Shown here piece by piece: positions 56,493-64,000 of a stretch of DNA of 64,000 nt (the stretch's first letter is position 1; each line of letters begins with the position of its first letter). The notes under the pieces are model-generated. The model was not told where the DNA came from. It ran no database searches and saw nothing but the letters and a program-made list of their open reading frames with translations. The stretch comes from Sphaerisporangium album (GTDB taxonomy: Bacteria; Actinomycetota; Actinomycetes; Streptosporangiales; Streptosporangiaceae). The stretch spans positions 269,404 to 333,403 of the forward strand of contig NZ_QOIL01000008.1 in the NCBI RefSeq assembly GCF_003323745.1, given 5' to 3'. Position numbers and translations under genes: made by a program.

Positions 56493-58021
56493 TGCCCTGG
56501 CTCTCGATATTGATGGGCGTGCCCGTGGTGGGCGCGCTGGCGGTCGCGGCGGTGCCCAAGGGCAGCGACAAGCTCGCCAAGCAGCTCACGCTCGGTGTCT
56601 CGCTCGTCGTGCTGGTGCTCACGCTGGCCATGGCCGCCCAGTTCGACCGGTCCGGGGCGCGCTACCAGTTCAGCGAGGTCCACGACTGGATCCCGTCGTT
56701 CGGCGTCCACTACGCGGTGGCGGTCGACGGCATCGCGCTGGTGCTGATCGCGCTCGCGGTGGTGCTGGTGCCGATCGTGGTCCTGGCCTCCTGGCACGAC
56801 GCCGACCGGCCCGAGGCCAAGCGGTCGGTTAAGACGTACTTCGCGCTGATCCTGGTGCTGGAAGCGATGATGATCGGCGTCTTCGCGGCGACCGACGTCT
56901 TCCTCTTCTACGTCTTCTTCGAGGCGATGCTGATCCCGATGTACTTCATGATCGGGTCCTACGGCGGAGCCCAGCGGTCGTACGCGGCCGTCAAGTTCCT
57001 GCTGTACTCGCTGTTCGGCGGCCTGCTCATGCTGGTGGCCGTGATCGCGCTCTACGCCATCGCCGCCAAGGGCACGTTCCTGCAGCCCGAGCTGCTCGGC
57101 GCGATCAAGGACCCGACCACGCAGAAGTGGCTGTTCCTCGGCTTCTTCATCGCCTTCGCGGTCAAGGCGCCGGTGTGGCCGTTCCACACCTGGCTGCCCG
57201 ACGCCGCCGCCCAGGCGCCCGCCGGGGCCGCCGTCCTGCTCGTCGGCGTCCTGGACAAGGTCGGCACGTACGGAATGCTCCGCTTCTGCCTGGAGCTGTT
57301 CCCCGACGCCGCCAAGTTCTTCACGCCGCTGATCCTCACGCTCAGCGTCATCGGCATCGTGTACGGCGCGATCGTCGCCATCGGCCAGACCGACATGAAG
57401 CGGCTCATCGCGTACACCTCCATCTCGCACTTCGGCTTCATCACGATGGGCGTGTTCGCCATGAGCGCCGACGCCGGCGCGGGCGCGACGCTGTACATGG
57501 TCAACCACGGCTTCTCGACGGGCGCGCTGTTCCTGCTCGCCGGGTTCCTGATCAACCGCAGAGGCTCGCAGTACATCGCCGACTACGGAGGCGTCCAGAA
57601 GGTCGCTCCCGTGCTGGCGGGCACCTTCCTGGTCGCCGGCCTGTCCTCGCTGTCCCTGCCGGGCCTTTCGACCTTCGTCAGCGAGTTCCTCGTCCTGATC
57701 GGCACCTTCGAGAACTACGTCGTGCCGGCCGTCATCGCCCTGTCCGGCATGGTGCTCGCCGCGGTGTACATCCTGTGGATGTACCAGCGCATGATGGGCG
57801 GCCCCGTCCAGGAGAGCGTCAAGGCGCTGCCCGACCTGAACCTCCGTGAGAAGTTCGTCGTGGCCCCGCTGATCGCCCTGCTCGTGGTGTTCGGGTTCTT
57901 CCCCAAGCCGCTGCTGGACGTCGTCAACCCCGCGGTGCACCAGACCCTGACCACCGTGCACGCGCCGCAGTTCACCCCCGCCATACCAGTCACCGCGGAA
58001 AAGAAGGGGGCAGGCCAGTGA
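56492..58021 (+). CDS. nuoM: NADH-quinone oxidoreductase subunit M
   Basis: A 509-residue antiporter-like subunit with about fourteen segments. VFFEAMLIPMYFMIG has the conserved Glu, AVKAPVWPFHTWLPDA is the ND4 signature, and TDMKRLIAYTSISHFGF follows. In the region that often reads EAPTAGS it reads AQAPAGAAVLLVGVLDKVG, the actinobacterial form, with the Lys retained. ATG 56492 overlaps the nuoL TGA. Confidence 0.96.
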   Translation: MPWLSILMGVPVVGALAVAAVPKGSDKLAKQLTLGVSLVVLVLTLAMAAQFDRSGARYQFSEVHDWIPSFGVHYAVAVDGIALVLIALAVVLVPIVVLASWHDADRPEAKRSVKTYFALILVLEAMMIGVFAATDVFLFYVFFEAMLIPMYFMIGSYGGAQRSYAAVKFLLYSLFGGLLMLVAVIALYAIAAKGTFLQPELLGAIKDPTTQKWLFLGFFIAFAVKAPVWPFHTWLPDAAAQAPAGAAVLLVGVLDKVGTYGMLRFCLELFPDAAKFFTPLILTLSVIGIVYGAIVAIGQTDMKRLIAYTSISHFGFITMGVFAMSADAGAGATLYMVNHGFSTGALFLLAGFLINRRGSQYIADYGGVQKVAPVLAGTFLVAGLSSLSLPGLSTFVSEFLVLIGTFENYVVPAVIALSGMVLAAVYILWMYQRMMGGPVQESVKALPDLNLREKFVVAPLIALLVVFGFFPKPLLDVVNPAVHQTLTTVHAPQFTPAIPVTAEKKGAGQ

Positions 58022-59577
58022 GCACGCTCACCGCCGCCGCCATCGAGGCGCCGAAGATCGAGTACGGGGAGCTCGCGCCGATGCTCCTCGTCTTCGGGGC
58101 GGCGATCATCGGCGTGCTCGTCGAGGCGTTCACGCCGCGTTACCTGCGCAAGTCCATCCAGATGCCGATCACGATCCTGTCGATGGTCGGCGCCCTGGCC
58201 CTCACCATCTGGCAGGGCGCCCAGGGCGTGCGCAACGCGGCCGCCATGGGCGCCGTGGCCGTGGACGGTCCCTCGCTGTTCATCTGGGGCGCCATCCTGC
58301 TGCTGGCGATCGTCAGCGTCCTGCTCATCAACGACGACGACCAGTTCGTCGCGCAGGCCGCCGCCGTCCCCGGCAGCGCCGAGGAGGATCAGGCGATCTC
58401 CGAGGGCGGTGCCCACACCGAGATCTACCCGCTGGTGCTGTTCGCCGTCGGCGGCATGATGCTCTTCCCCGCCTCGAACGACCTGCTGATCATGTTCGTG
58501 GCCCTCGAGGTCATGTCGCTGCCGCTGTACCTGCTGTGCGGCCTGGCCCGCCGTCGCCGCCTGCTCTCGCAGGAGGCGGCGATGAAGTACTTCCTGCTCG
58601 GCGCCTTCTCGTCGGCGTTCTTCCTCTACGGCACGGCCCTGCTGTACGGCTTCGCCGGTTCGGTGGACCTGTCGGCCATCGACAAGGCCCTCGCCACGGT
58701 CGGCGGCCAGGACACGCTGCTGTACATGGGCGCCGCGACGCTCGGCGTCGGCCTGCTCTTCAAGATCGGCGCGGCTCCGTTCCAGGCGTGGAAGCCGGAC
58801 GTGTACCAGGGCTCGCCGACGCCCATCACCGCGCTCATGGCCTCCGGCACGCTGATCGCCGCCTTCGGCGCGCTGCTGCGCGTCTTCTGGGTCGCCCTCG
58901 GCAACCTGGACACCCAGTGGACTCCGGTGCTGTGGGGGGTGGCGATCCTCACCATGATCGTGGGTGCGGTGCTGGCGATCACGCAGACCGACATCAAGCG
59001 CATGCTCGCCTACTCGTCGATCGCGCACACCGGCTTCCTGCTCACCGCCGTGGTCGCCACCGGCAAGGAGGCGCAGAACGTCAACGCGCTGTCCGGCATC
59101 CTGTTCTACCTGGTGACCTACGGGTTCGCCACGGTGGGCGCGTTCGCGGTCGTCACGATGATCCGTGACGCCGGGGGCGAGGCGGGCCACCTGTCCCGCT
59201 GGGCGGGGCTCGGCAAGCGGTCGCCCGCCCTCGCGGGCATCTTCGCGCTGTTCCTGCTCGCCTTCGCCGGCATCCCGCTGACCTCCGGCTTCTTCGGCAA
59301 GTACGCCGTGTTCGCCCCGGCGGTCGCCGCCGGTGGCGTCGGGCTGGTCATCGTCGGTGTCGTGACCTCCGCCATGGCGGCGTTCTTCTACGTCCGCGTC
59401 ATCGTCCTGATGTTCTTCAGCGACCCGGCGCCCGAGGGCCCGACCATCGCCCTGCCCAGCATGGGGACCGCGGCTGTGGTCACGCTCGCGGCTGCGGCTA
59501 CCGTAGTCCTCGGGGTGTTCCCGCAGCCGGTGCTCGACCTCGCGCATTCGGCCGCGCAGTCGTTGTTCGTTCGTTAG
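58018..59577 (+). CDS. nuoN: NADH-quinone oxidoreductase subunit N
   Basis: A 519-residue antiporter-like subunit with about fourteen segments. FVALEVMSLPLYLLCG, AAMKYFLLGAFSSAFFLYG, PFQAWKPDVYQGSPTPITA and TDIKRMLAYSSIAHTGF are ND2-type. It starts at GTG overlapping nuoM (GTGA). It closes the nuo operon; the prenyl synthase starts 13 bases after its stop, so it is probably on the same transcript. Confidence 0.96.
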   Translation: MSTLTAAAIEAPKIEYGELAPMLLVFGAAIIGVLVEAFTPRYLRKSIQMPITILSMVGALALTIWQGAQGVRNAAAMGAVAVDGPSLFIWGAILLLAIVSVLLINDDDQFVAQAAAVPGSAEEDQAISEGGAHTEIYPLVLFAVGGMMLFPASNDLLIMFVALEVMSLPLYLLCGLARRRRLLSQEAAMKYFLLGAFSSAFFLYGTALLYGFAGSVDLSAIDKALATVGGQDTLLYMGAATLGVGLLFKIGAAPFQAWKPDVYQGSPTPITALMASGTLIAAFGALLRVFWVALGNLDTQWTPVLWGVAILTMIVGAVLAITQTDIKRMLAYSSIAHTGFLLTAVVATGKEAQNVNALSGILFYLVTYGFATVGAFAVVTMIRDAGGEAGHLSRWAGLGKRSPALAGIFALFLLAFAGIPLTSGFFGKYAVFAPAVAAGGVGLVIVGVVTSAMAAFFYVRVIVLMFFSDPAPEGPTIALPSMGTAAVVTLAAAATVVLGVFPQPVLDLAHSAAQSLFVR

Positions 59578-59590
59578 GAGTACATGCTTC

Positions 59591-60586
59591 ATGGCCGCGC
59601 CGCCCGTAGTCGACCTGCCTTTCATCGACGAAGGACTGGCCGCGGATATCGCGAGCGGTCTCGACTCCGTCGAGAAACTGCTCCGCTCGGCCGCCGACAG
59701 CGAGGACGCCTTCGTCGCGGAGGCGTCCAGGCATCTCATCCTGGCCGGAGGCAAGCGGTTCCGCGCGATGATCGTGCTCCTGGCGTCCCATTTCGGTGAC
59801 GCGAGCGCCCCCGGCGTAGTGCCGGGGGCCGTCGTCATCGAGCTCACCCACCTGGCGACGCTCTACCACGACGACGTCATGGACGAGGCCCGGGTGCGCC
59901 GGGGCTCGCCGTCCGCCAACGCCCGGTGGGACAACACGGTGGCCATCCTCACCGGTGACTACCTGTTCGCCCAGGCGTCGGAGATCCTCGCCGACCTCGG
60001 GCCCGAGCTGGTCCGCATCCAGGCCCAGACGTTCTCGCGGCTGGTGCGCGGGCAGATCCGCGAGACCATCGGACCGCGTCCCGGCGTCGACGCCGTCACC
60101 CACTACATCGAGGTGCTCGCCGACAAGACGGGCTCGCTGATCGCCACCTCCGGGCGGTTCGGCGCGATGCTGTCCGGGGCCCCCGAGGACGTCGCGGCGC
60201 GCCTCACCAGCGCCTGCGAGGCCATCGGCGTGGCCTGGCAGCTCGGCGACGACCTGCTGGACGTCGCCTCCTCCGCCGGTGAGAGCGGCAAGACGCCGGG
60301 CACCGACCTCAAGGAAGGCATCCGCACGCTTCCCGTCCTCTACGTGCTGGAATCCACGGCGCCCGAGGACGCGCGGCTGCGCGAGCTGCTCTCCGGCCCG
60401 GTGGCCGAGGAGGACATCGACGAGGCGGTGGCGCTGCTGCGCGCCAACCCGGCGATGGTGCGGGCACGGGCCGAGCTCATGTCGTGGGTCGAACGCGCCC
60501 GCACCGACCTGGCGGCCCTGCCGGACATCCCCGCCCGCGAGGCCCTGCTGGCCCTGTGCACGTACGTGGCGGACCGTTCGGGCTGA
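59591..60586 (+). CDS. Long-chain trans-polyprenyl diphosphate synthase (menaquinone side chain)
   Basis: Elongates allylic diphosphates with isopentenyl diphosphate; 331 residues. The first Asp-rich motif is DDVMD (94-98) in LYHDDVMDEARVRRG; the second is GDDLLD (Asp220, 221, 224), with GGKRFR and TGDYLFAQAS also present. Five residues before the first motif is a small Ala, which leaves the product pocket open and fits a long chain (C40-C50). Being next to nuo, menJ and menG, it probably makes the menaquinone tail. ATG 59591 has TAGGAG upstream. Confidence 0.93.
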   Translation: MAAPPVVDLPFIDEGLAADIASGLDSVEKLLRSAADSEDAFVAEASRHLILAGGKRFRAMIVLLASHFGDASAPGVVPGAVVIELTHLATLYHDDVMDEARVRRGSPSANARWDNTVAILTGDYLFAQASEILADLGPELVRIQAQTFSRLVRGQIRETIGPRPGVDAVTHYIEVLADKTGSLIATSGRFGAMLSGAPEDVAARLTSACEAIGVAWQLGDDLLDVASSAGESGKTPGTDLKEGIRTLPVLYVLESTAPEDARLRELLSGPVAEEDIDEAVALLRANPAMVRARAELMSWVERARTDLAALPDIPAREALLALCTYVADRSG

Positions 60587-60737
60587 TCGGTTCGCGTCCG
60601 TTCGACGGCCGTTCGGTGGCCTTCGCGTCCCCTCAAGGCCTTCTTCTATTTGAGGACCTTCGTCCGTTCGGCAGCCCTCGCGTTCGTTCGAGGGCCTTCG
60701 TTCCGTCCAGGGCGTTTTCGTTCGACGGCTTTCCGGG

Positions 60738-60767
60738 GCCGGGCTCGCGTTGTTCCGCGAGCCCGGC
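60738..60767. terminator. Strong hairpin between convergent genes, likely bidirectional terminator
   Basis: GCCGGGCTCGCG (60738-60749), loop TTGTTC, and CGCGAGCCCGGC (60756-60767) form a perfect 12-bp stem. There is no clear U run, as is usual in high-GC actinobacteria. It lies between the end of the nuo-prenyl synthase unit and the convergent LLM gene. The rest of 60587-60827 is a low-complexity TTCG-rich stretch without a gene. Confidence 0.7.
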
Positions 60768-60827
60768 GTGTGATTCCCCCTACCGCTCAGGTGCCGGCGA
60801 GGAGTTCCGTGCGGACCGGAGCGCGGC

Positions 60828-61802
60828 TCAGGTCCCGGCGAGCAGTTCCACCACGGGGGCGAGCCGGTCGGCGTACATCGCGTTCACCGTGATGTAGGAG
60901 ACCTCGTGGAGGTCCCTGCGGCGCAGCAGCCGGTCGGCCATCTGCCGGGGCGTGCCCCTCAGCACGGCGACCGAGTCGTCCGGCACGTCCGGGCCGAGCT
61001 GCCGGGCCAGCCACGGAGGGATGTCGTCGCCTACCGCGTGCAGGCCGGCGCTGATCTCCAGCCGGTCGAAGTCGTCGCCGGCCTGCCGGAGCAGCTTGAC
61101 GGGCTCGGCCAGCCCGTCCTCGGGCGTCGAGGCGGGCAGGGCGATGGCGACGGTGTCGGCGTTGCGCGCGGCGAACCCCAGCGTCCGCGCCCCGGAGGCG
61201 GCGACCAGCACCCGCGGCCCGCTCCCCGCGACCTGCCCGTCCGTCGCCTGGCTGCGGGTCGCGTGCGCCTCGGGTGCCTGCCCGCCGGCCGCCTGCGCGT
61301 CCGTTGCGTGACCGTCCGTTACCCGACCGTCCGTTCTGCCGATCGCCGGACGCGGCCCGCCGCCGGTCGCCTGGCCGGGCGTACCGGTCATCGGTGGCCA
61401 CTTCCTTACCTGGCGGATCATCTCCTCCAACTGCCGGATCCGCTGGTCGTGCGTCCCGAAGGGCACGCCGAGCCGCGCCGAGTCCTCCCGGGCGTCCGGA
61501 CGTCCGACCCCGAGGCCGAGCTCGAAACGCCCGCCCGACAGGAACCCCAGCCCGGCGACTTCCCACGCCACCTGCTCGGGACGCCGGTACGGAACCGCCA
61601 GCACGAACGTGCCCAGCCCTATCGAGGTCGTCGCCGACGCGGCGGCGCTCAGCGCCAGCAACGGCGGAAGAGTGTTCAGCGTGTCCGGTGTGAGGAACGT
61701 CGAATAGCCCAGCTCTTCGGCACGCCGCGCCAGCCCGGCCCACTGCCCGGCGTCCGCAGCGGCCGCGGCCACCACACCGAAGCGAAAGAGACGATCAGCC
61801 AT
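60828..61802 (-). CDS. LLM-class F420-dependent oxidoreductase with an internal repeat-derived insert
   Basis: A 324-residue luciferase-like TIM-barrel protein, expected to use coenzyme F420. LARRAEELGYSTFLTPDTLN, SIGLGTFVLAVPYRRPEQVA, GRFELGLGVGRPDAREDSARL and PRVLVAASGARTLGFAARNAD are class marks. Between about residue 138 and 195 lies an insert absent from the plain fold, rich in Gly, Ala, Thr, Gln and Asp (RTDGRVTDGHATDAQAAG and similar) and built from short repeats. The substrate is unknown. It is convergent with the prenyl synthase gene and upstream of no recognisable operon partner. Confidence 0.88.
   Translation of the reverse strand: MADRLFRFGVVAAAAADAGQWAGLARRAEELGYSTFLTPDTLNTLPPLLALSAAASATTSIGLGTFVLAVPYRRPEQVAWEVAGLGFLSGGRFELGLGVGRPDAREDSARLGVPFGTHDQRIRQLEEMIRQVRKWPPMTGTPGQATGGGPRPAIGRTDGRVTDGHATDAQAAGGQAPEAHATRSQATDGQVAGSGPRVLVAASGARTLGFAARNADTVAIALPASTPEDGLAEPVKLLRQAGDDFDRLEISAGLHAVGDDIPPWLARQLGPDVPDDSVAVLRGTPRQMADRLLRRRDLHEVSYITVNAMYADRLAPVVELLAGT
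61218..61391. repeat. Minisatellite-like repeat inside the LLM gene
   Basis: The DNA for the insert repeats motifs such as CGTCCGTTGCGTGACCGTCC and GCCTGCCCGTCCGTCGCC with variation. It keeps the reading frame of the oxidoreductase, so it looks like an expanded coding minisatellite rather than a foreign domain. Confidence 0.5.
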
Positions 61803-61979
61803 GGAAACCCCCTAGGTTCCCGTCGATGCTTTCGCCTCCGGCATGGCCGGGTCGTCCCCTGACGGGGGTCGCCCTCCGTACCGCCCAAGGGGTAGCCGGG
61901 GCGGACGGCGTACGTCCGGCGGTGTAGGGCACTCAGGTGGTGCTCTGAACAGGGCCCTGAACGGTGCCCGAACAGATGC

Positions 61980-62909
61980 TCAGACGGTCTCCAGGGCGGG
62001 CTTCCCGCTCGCGGCCCGTCGCCGGGTCGCGTGGGCGTTGCGCAGGCCCTCCCAGCTGAACACGGCCAGTGCCAGCCAGATGATGACGAATCCGACCCAC
62101 CGGCTGGGCGGCATCGTCTCGTGGGCGACCAGCACTCCGCACAGGAACTGCAGGATGGGCGCGATGTACTGCAGCAGTCCGATCACCGTGAGCGGCACCC
62201 GGATCGCGGCGGCGGTGAACGCCATGAGCGGCACCGCCGTCACCAGGCCCGCGCCCGCGAGCAGCGCGGCGTGCCCGAGCCCCTCGTGCGCGAACGTCGC
62301 CGTCCCCTGCGCCTGCAGGAAGATGAGGTACGCGAGCGCGGGCAGCAACAGGACCAGCGTCTCGATCGTCAGGCTCTCAGCCGCGCCCACGTTCGCCGAC
62401 TTCTTGATCAGGCCGTACGTGCCGAAGCTCACCGCGAGCACGAGGGCGATCCACGGCGGGCGCCCGTAGTCGACGGTCAGCACGATCACGGCGAGCGCGC
62501 CGAGCCCCACGGCCGCCCACTGCCAGGGACGCAGCCGCTCCCGGAAGACCATCACGCCGAACAGCACGCTGACCAGGGGATTGATGAAGTACCCGAGCGC
62601 GCTCTCGACCACGTGCCCGGCGTTCACCGCGTAGATGTAGACGCCCCAGTTCACGGAGACCACCACGGCGGCGAGCGTCAGCAGGGCCAGCTTCCTCGGC
62701 TGCCGCACGAGTCCACGGAACCAGGACCAGTGCCGCCGTACGGCCAGGACGGCGATCACCGCCACCAGCGACCAGACCATCCGGTGGGCGAGAATCTCGA
62801 CCGCCCCGGAGGGCTTGAGCAGCGGCCAGTAGAGGGGAAAGAGCCCCCACATGGTGTAGGCGGCGATGCCGTACAGGACCCCACGGCGCGAATCAGGCAT
62901 GTAACCCAT
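61980..62909 (-). CDS. rarD: RarD-type EamA-family transporter
   Basis: A 309-residue membrane protein with ten hydrophobic segments arranged as two EamA repeats. RRGVLYGIAAYTMWGLFPLYW at the start, VEILAHRMVWSL, VNWGVYIYAVNAGHVVESAL (with GHVVE), GYFINPLV and VFRERLRPWQW are RarD marks. This is the EamA transporter subfamily; RarD's substrate is not well established. ATG 62909 could also be 62900 (MPDSRRG). It is divergent from msrA. Confidence 0.93.
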   Translation of the reverse strand: MGYMPDSRRGVLYGIAAYTMWGLFPLYWPLLKPSGAVEILAHRMVWSLVAVIAVLAVRRHWSWFRGLVRQPRKLALLTLAAVVVSVNWGVYIYAVNAGHVVESALGYFINPLVSVLFGVMVFRERLRPWQWAAVGLGALAVIVLTVDYGRPPWIALVLAVSFGTYGLIKKSANVGAAESLTIETLVLLLPALAYLIFLQAQGTATFAHEGLGHAALLAGAGLVTAVPLMAFTAAAIRVPLTVIGLLQYIAPILQFLCGVLVAHETMPPSRWVGFVIIWLALAVFSWEGLRNAHATRRRAASGKPALETV

Positions 62910-62923
62910 CTTCGCTACTGACA

Positions 62924-62966
62924 GCCTTTACCACAAATAAGTAGGCCTTTACCGTCTCTTAAGAGA
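62924..62966. promoter_or_regulatory. Operator-like repeats in the rarD-msrA intergenic region
   Basis: GCCTTTACC occurs twice in direct repeat (62924-62932 and 62945-62953), exactly 21 bases apart, two helical turns. Just beyond is a perfect 12-bp palindrome TCTCTTAAGAGA (62955-62966). The region is AT-richer than its surroundings and lies between divergent starts, so it may be a shared operator. No known regulator motif is matched. Confidence 0.45.
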
Positions 62967-63039
62967 TGCTAACCAGAGGGAACAAGACGGCCACCGCCAT
63001 GGTTGCCGTGTCTGCACGAACACTCGACGGAGGTGCACG

Positions 63040-63702
63040 ATGGGCTGGCTCTTCGGTAACAACAAGACCTCGATGGTCTCCCCGGAGGAAGCGCTTCCCG
63101 GGCGCAGCGTGACGATGCCCGTCCCCGCACGCCACGCCGTCCTGGACGCCCCCCTCGCCCCGCCCTACCCCGAGGGTACCGAGCTCGCCGACTTCGGCCT
63201 CGGCTGCTTCTGGGGCGCCGAGCGCAAGTTCTGGCAGACCCCCGGCGTCGTCTCCACCTCGGTGGGCTACCAGGGCGGCTACACGCAGAACCCCACCTAC
63301 GAGGAGGTGTGCACCGGCCGCACCGGTCACACCGAGGTCGTCCGCGTCGTCTACGACCCGGCCCGGGTCTCATACGAGGAGCTCCTCAAGGTCTTCTGGG
63401 AGGCCCACGACCCGACCCAGGGCATGCGCCAGGGCAACGACGTCGGCACCCAGTACCGCTCGGCCATCTTCACCCACGGCCCCCAGCAGCAGAAGTCCGC
63501 CGAAACCTCCCGCGACGCCTACCAGAAGGTCCTGAACGAGGCCGGCTACGGCGAGATCACCACAGAGATCAAGCCCGCCCCCGACTACTACCACGCCGAG
63601 GAGTACCACCAGCAGTACCTCTTTAAGGTGCCAAATGGGTATTGCGGCATCGGCGGCACCGGCGTGACCTGCCCCATCGGTCTCACCACCGGCGAGGCCT
63701 GA
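63040..63702 (+). CDS. msrA: Peptide methionine (S)-S-oxide reductase
   Basis: Repairs oxidised methionine in proteins using thioredoxin. The catalytic block is [12 protein letters not shown] (Cys56), followed by [41 protein letters not shown] and [12 protein letters not shown] with the C-terminal resolving cysteines. 220 residues, with about 50 before the domain, which is normal for actinobacterial MsrA. ATG 63040 has GGAGGTG four bases before it. Confidence 0.97.
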   Translation: MGWLFGNNKTSMVSPEEALPGRSVTMPVPARHAVLDAPLAPPYPEGTELADFGLGCFWGAERKFWQTPGVVSTSVGYQGGYTQNPTYEEVCTGRTGHTEVVRVVYDPARVSYEELLKVFWEAHDPTQGMRQGNDVGTQYRSAIFTHGPQQQKSAETSRDAYQKVLNEAGYGEITTEIKPAPDYYHAEEYHQQYLFKVPNGYCGIGGTGVTCPIGLTTGEA

Positions 63703-63707
63703 CCCCT

Positions 63708-63731
63708 GAGCCCGCCTCACCCGGCGGGCTC
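63708..63731 (+). terminator. Terminator hairpin of msrA
   Basis: GAGCCCGCC (63708-63716), loop TCACCC and GGCGGGCTC (63723-63731) form a perfect 9-bp stem, five bases after the msrA stop codon. No U run follows. Confidence 0.65.
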
Positions 63732-64000
63732 CGCCCGGAACGGTGAGCATGATCCTTGGAACTCGCTCTGAAAGGCGGGCTCCGCTGGAAAGGCCCTTGC
63801 TCCACTCGGACAGCGCCTATTAGGGCTCCCACCCCAACCCCAAGGCAGGGCTCCGCCTCCACTCTCCCTAACTTGAGAGCGGTCACGTGGAACTCTTGAT
63901 CAGCGGACAGAAAAGTCGAGGCTGACGGACAGCGGTTCCTGGTCGGCGGCCATCAAAAGTCCTGGTCAATGGCCAGGTTGATCTCCTGATCCTGTCCGTG
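63732..64000. other. Terminal non-coding stretch, no gene recognised
   Basis: About 270 bases after the msrA hairpin. The frames present have no start signals or family features. The stretch contains loosely repeated words (for example GGCGGGCTCCGC and TCCTGGTC). Confidence 0.4.

Noticed and set aside
60484..60897. 137-codon frame past the prenyl synthase
   Set aside because: It runs through the TTCG-rich intergenic region and the terminator hairpin and into the antisense of the LLM gene; the composition is not protein-like.

Overview
The window is very GC-rich actinobacterial chromosome with strong G/C bias at third codon positions and many GTG and TTG starts. Several -10 boxes sit 5-7 bases from a start codon, which suggests leaderless mRNAs. 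The gene set (BldN-type sigma factor with its membrane partner, BldC-like regulators, bS22, Rex, F420-type oxidoreductase, menaquinone genes) points to a spore-forming filamentous actinomycete, probably of the Streptosporangiales. That placement is inferred from gene content and order, not from a database search. I found no rRNA, tRNA, insertion sequence, prophage or CRISPR array, so this reads as conserved core chromosome.

Layout. 1-5.9 kb: the start of dnaK with an HspR-type operator, a 17-bp tandem array, a lipoprotein, proline dehydrogenase, an NTF2-fold protein, proC, an EF-hand protein and an MFS exporter. 5.9-9.3 kb: a MacAB-like efflux operon. 9.6-16 kb: acuC, a putative phosphatase, a small BldC/excisionase-type HTH gene, the 32-residue ribosomal protein bS22, an NAD-dependent epimerase, an acyltransferase, a small DUF4177-like protein and a YfcE-like phosphoesterase. 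16-19.2 kb: a partner-switching module on the minus strand (SpoIIE phosphatase, HATPase kinase, STAS antagonist) with a coding-like 59-codon tail after the STAS stop. 19.3-23.6 kb: a HAD-IB hydrolase, an RsbN-like DUF5667 protein, the BldN-type sigma factor and a membrane protein fused to an ABM monooxygenase domain.

23.6-37.6 kb is a redox, haem and cytochrome block: glutaredoxin, rex-hemA-hemC-hemD with a Rex operator, hemB, a stand-alone Prim-Pol-like protein, hemL, a LysR regulator, a histidine phosphatase, and the system II cytochrome c maturation genes tlpA-ccdA-resB-ccsB. 37.7-41.9 kb is the least ordinary stretch: a PLDc_N membrane protein, a lethal-factor-like HExxH metalloprotease that appears translationally coupled to a leaderless mini-ORF, a small acidic neighbour, a BldC-like regulator in an AT-rich island, a DUF4229 protein and a secreted propeller-like protein. 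41.9-60.6 kb is a respiratory locus: menG, a MenJ-like reductase behind a perfect Rex operator, all fourteen nuoA-N genes and a long-chain prenyl diphosphate synthase. 60.7-64 kb: a 12-bp-stem hairpin between convergent genes, an LLM F420-type oxidoreductase carrying a repeat-derived insert, rarD and msrA.

The unifying theme is NADH-responsive control of respiration. Rex is encoded here, and near-consensus Rex sites lie in front of its own rex-hem operon and in front of the menJ-nuo locus. Haem, cytochrome c maturation, menaquinone tailoring, complex I and prenyl-chain synthesis would therefore be linked to the NADH/NAD+ ratio.
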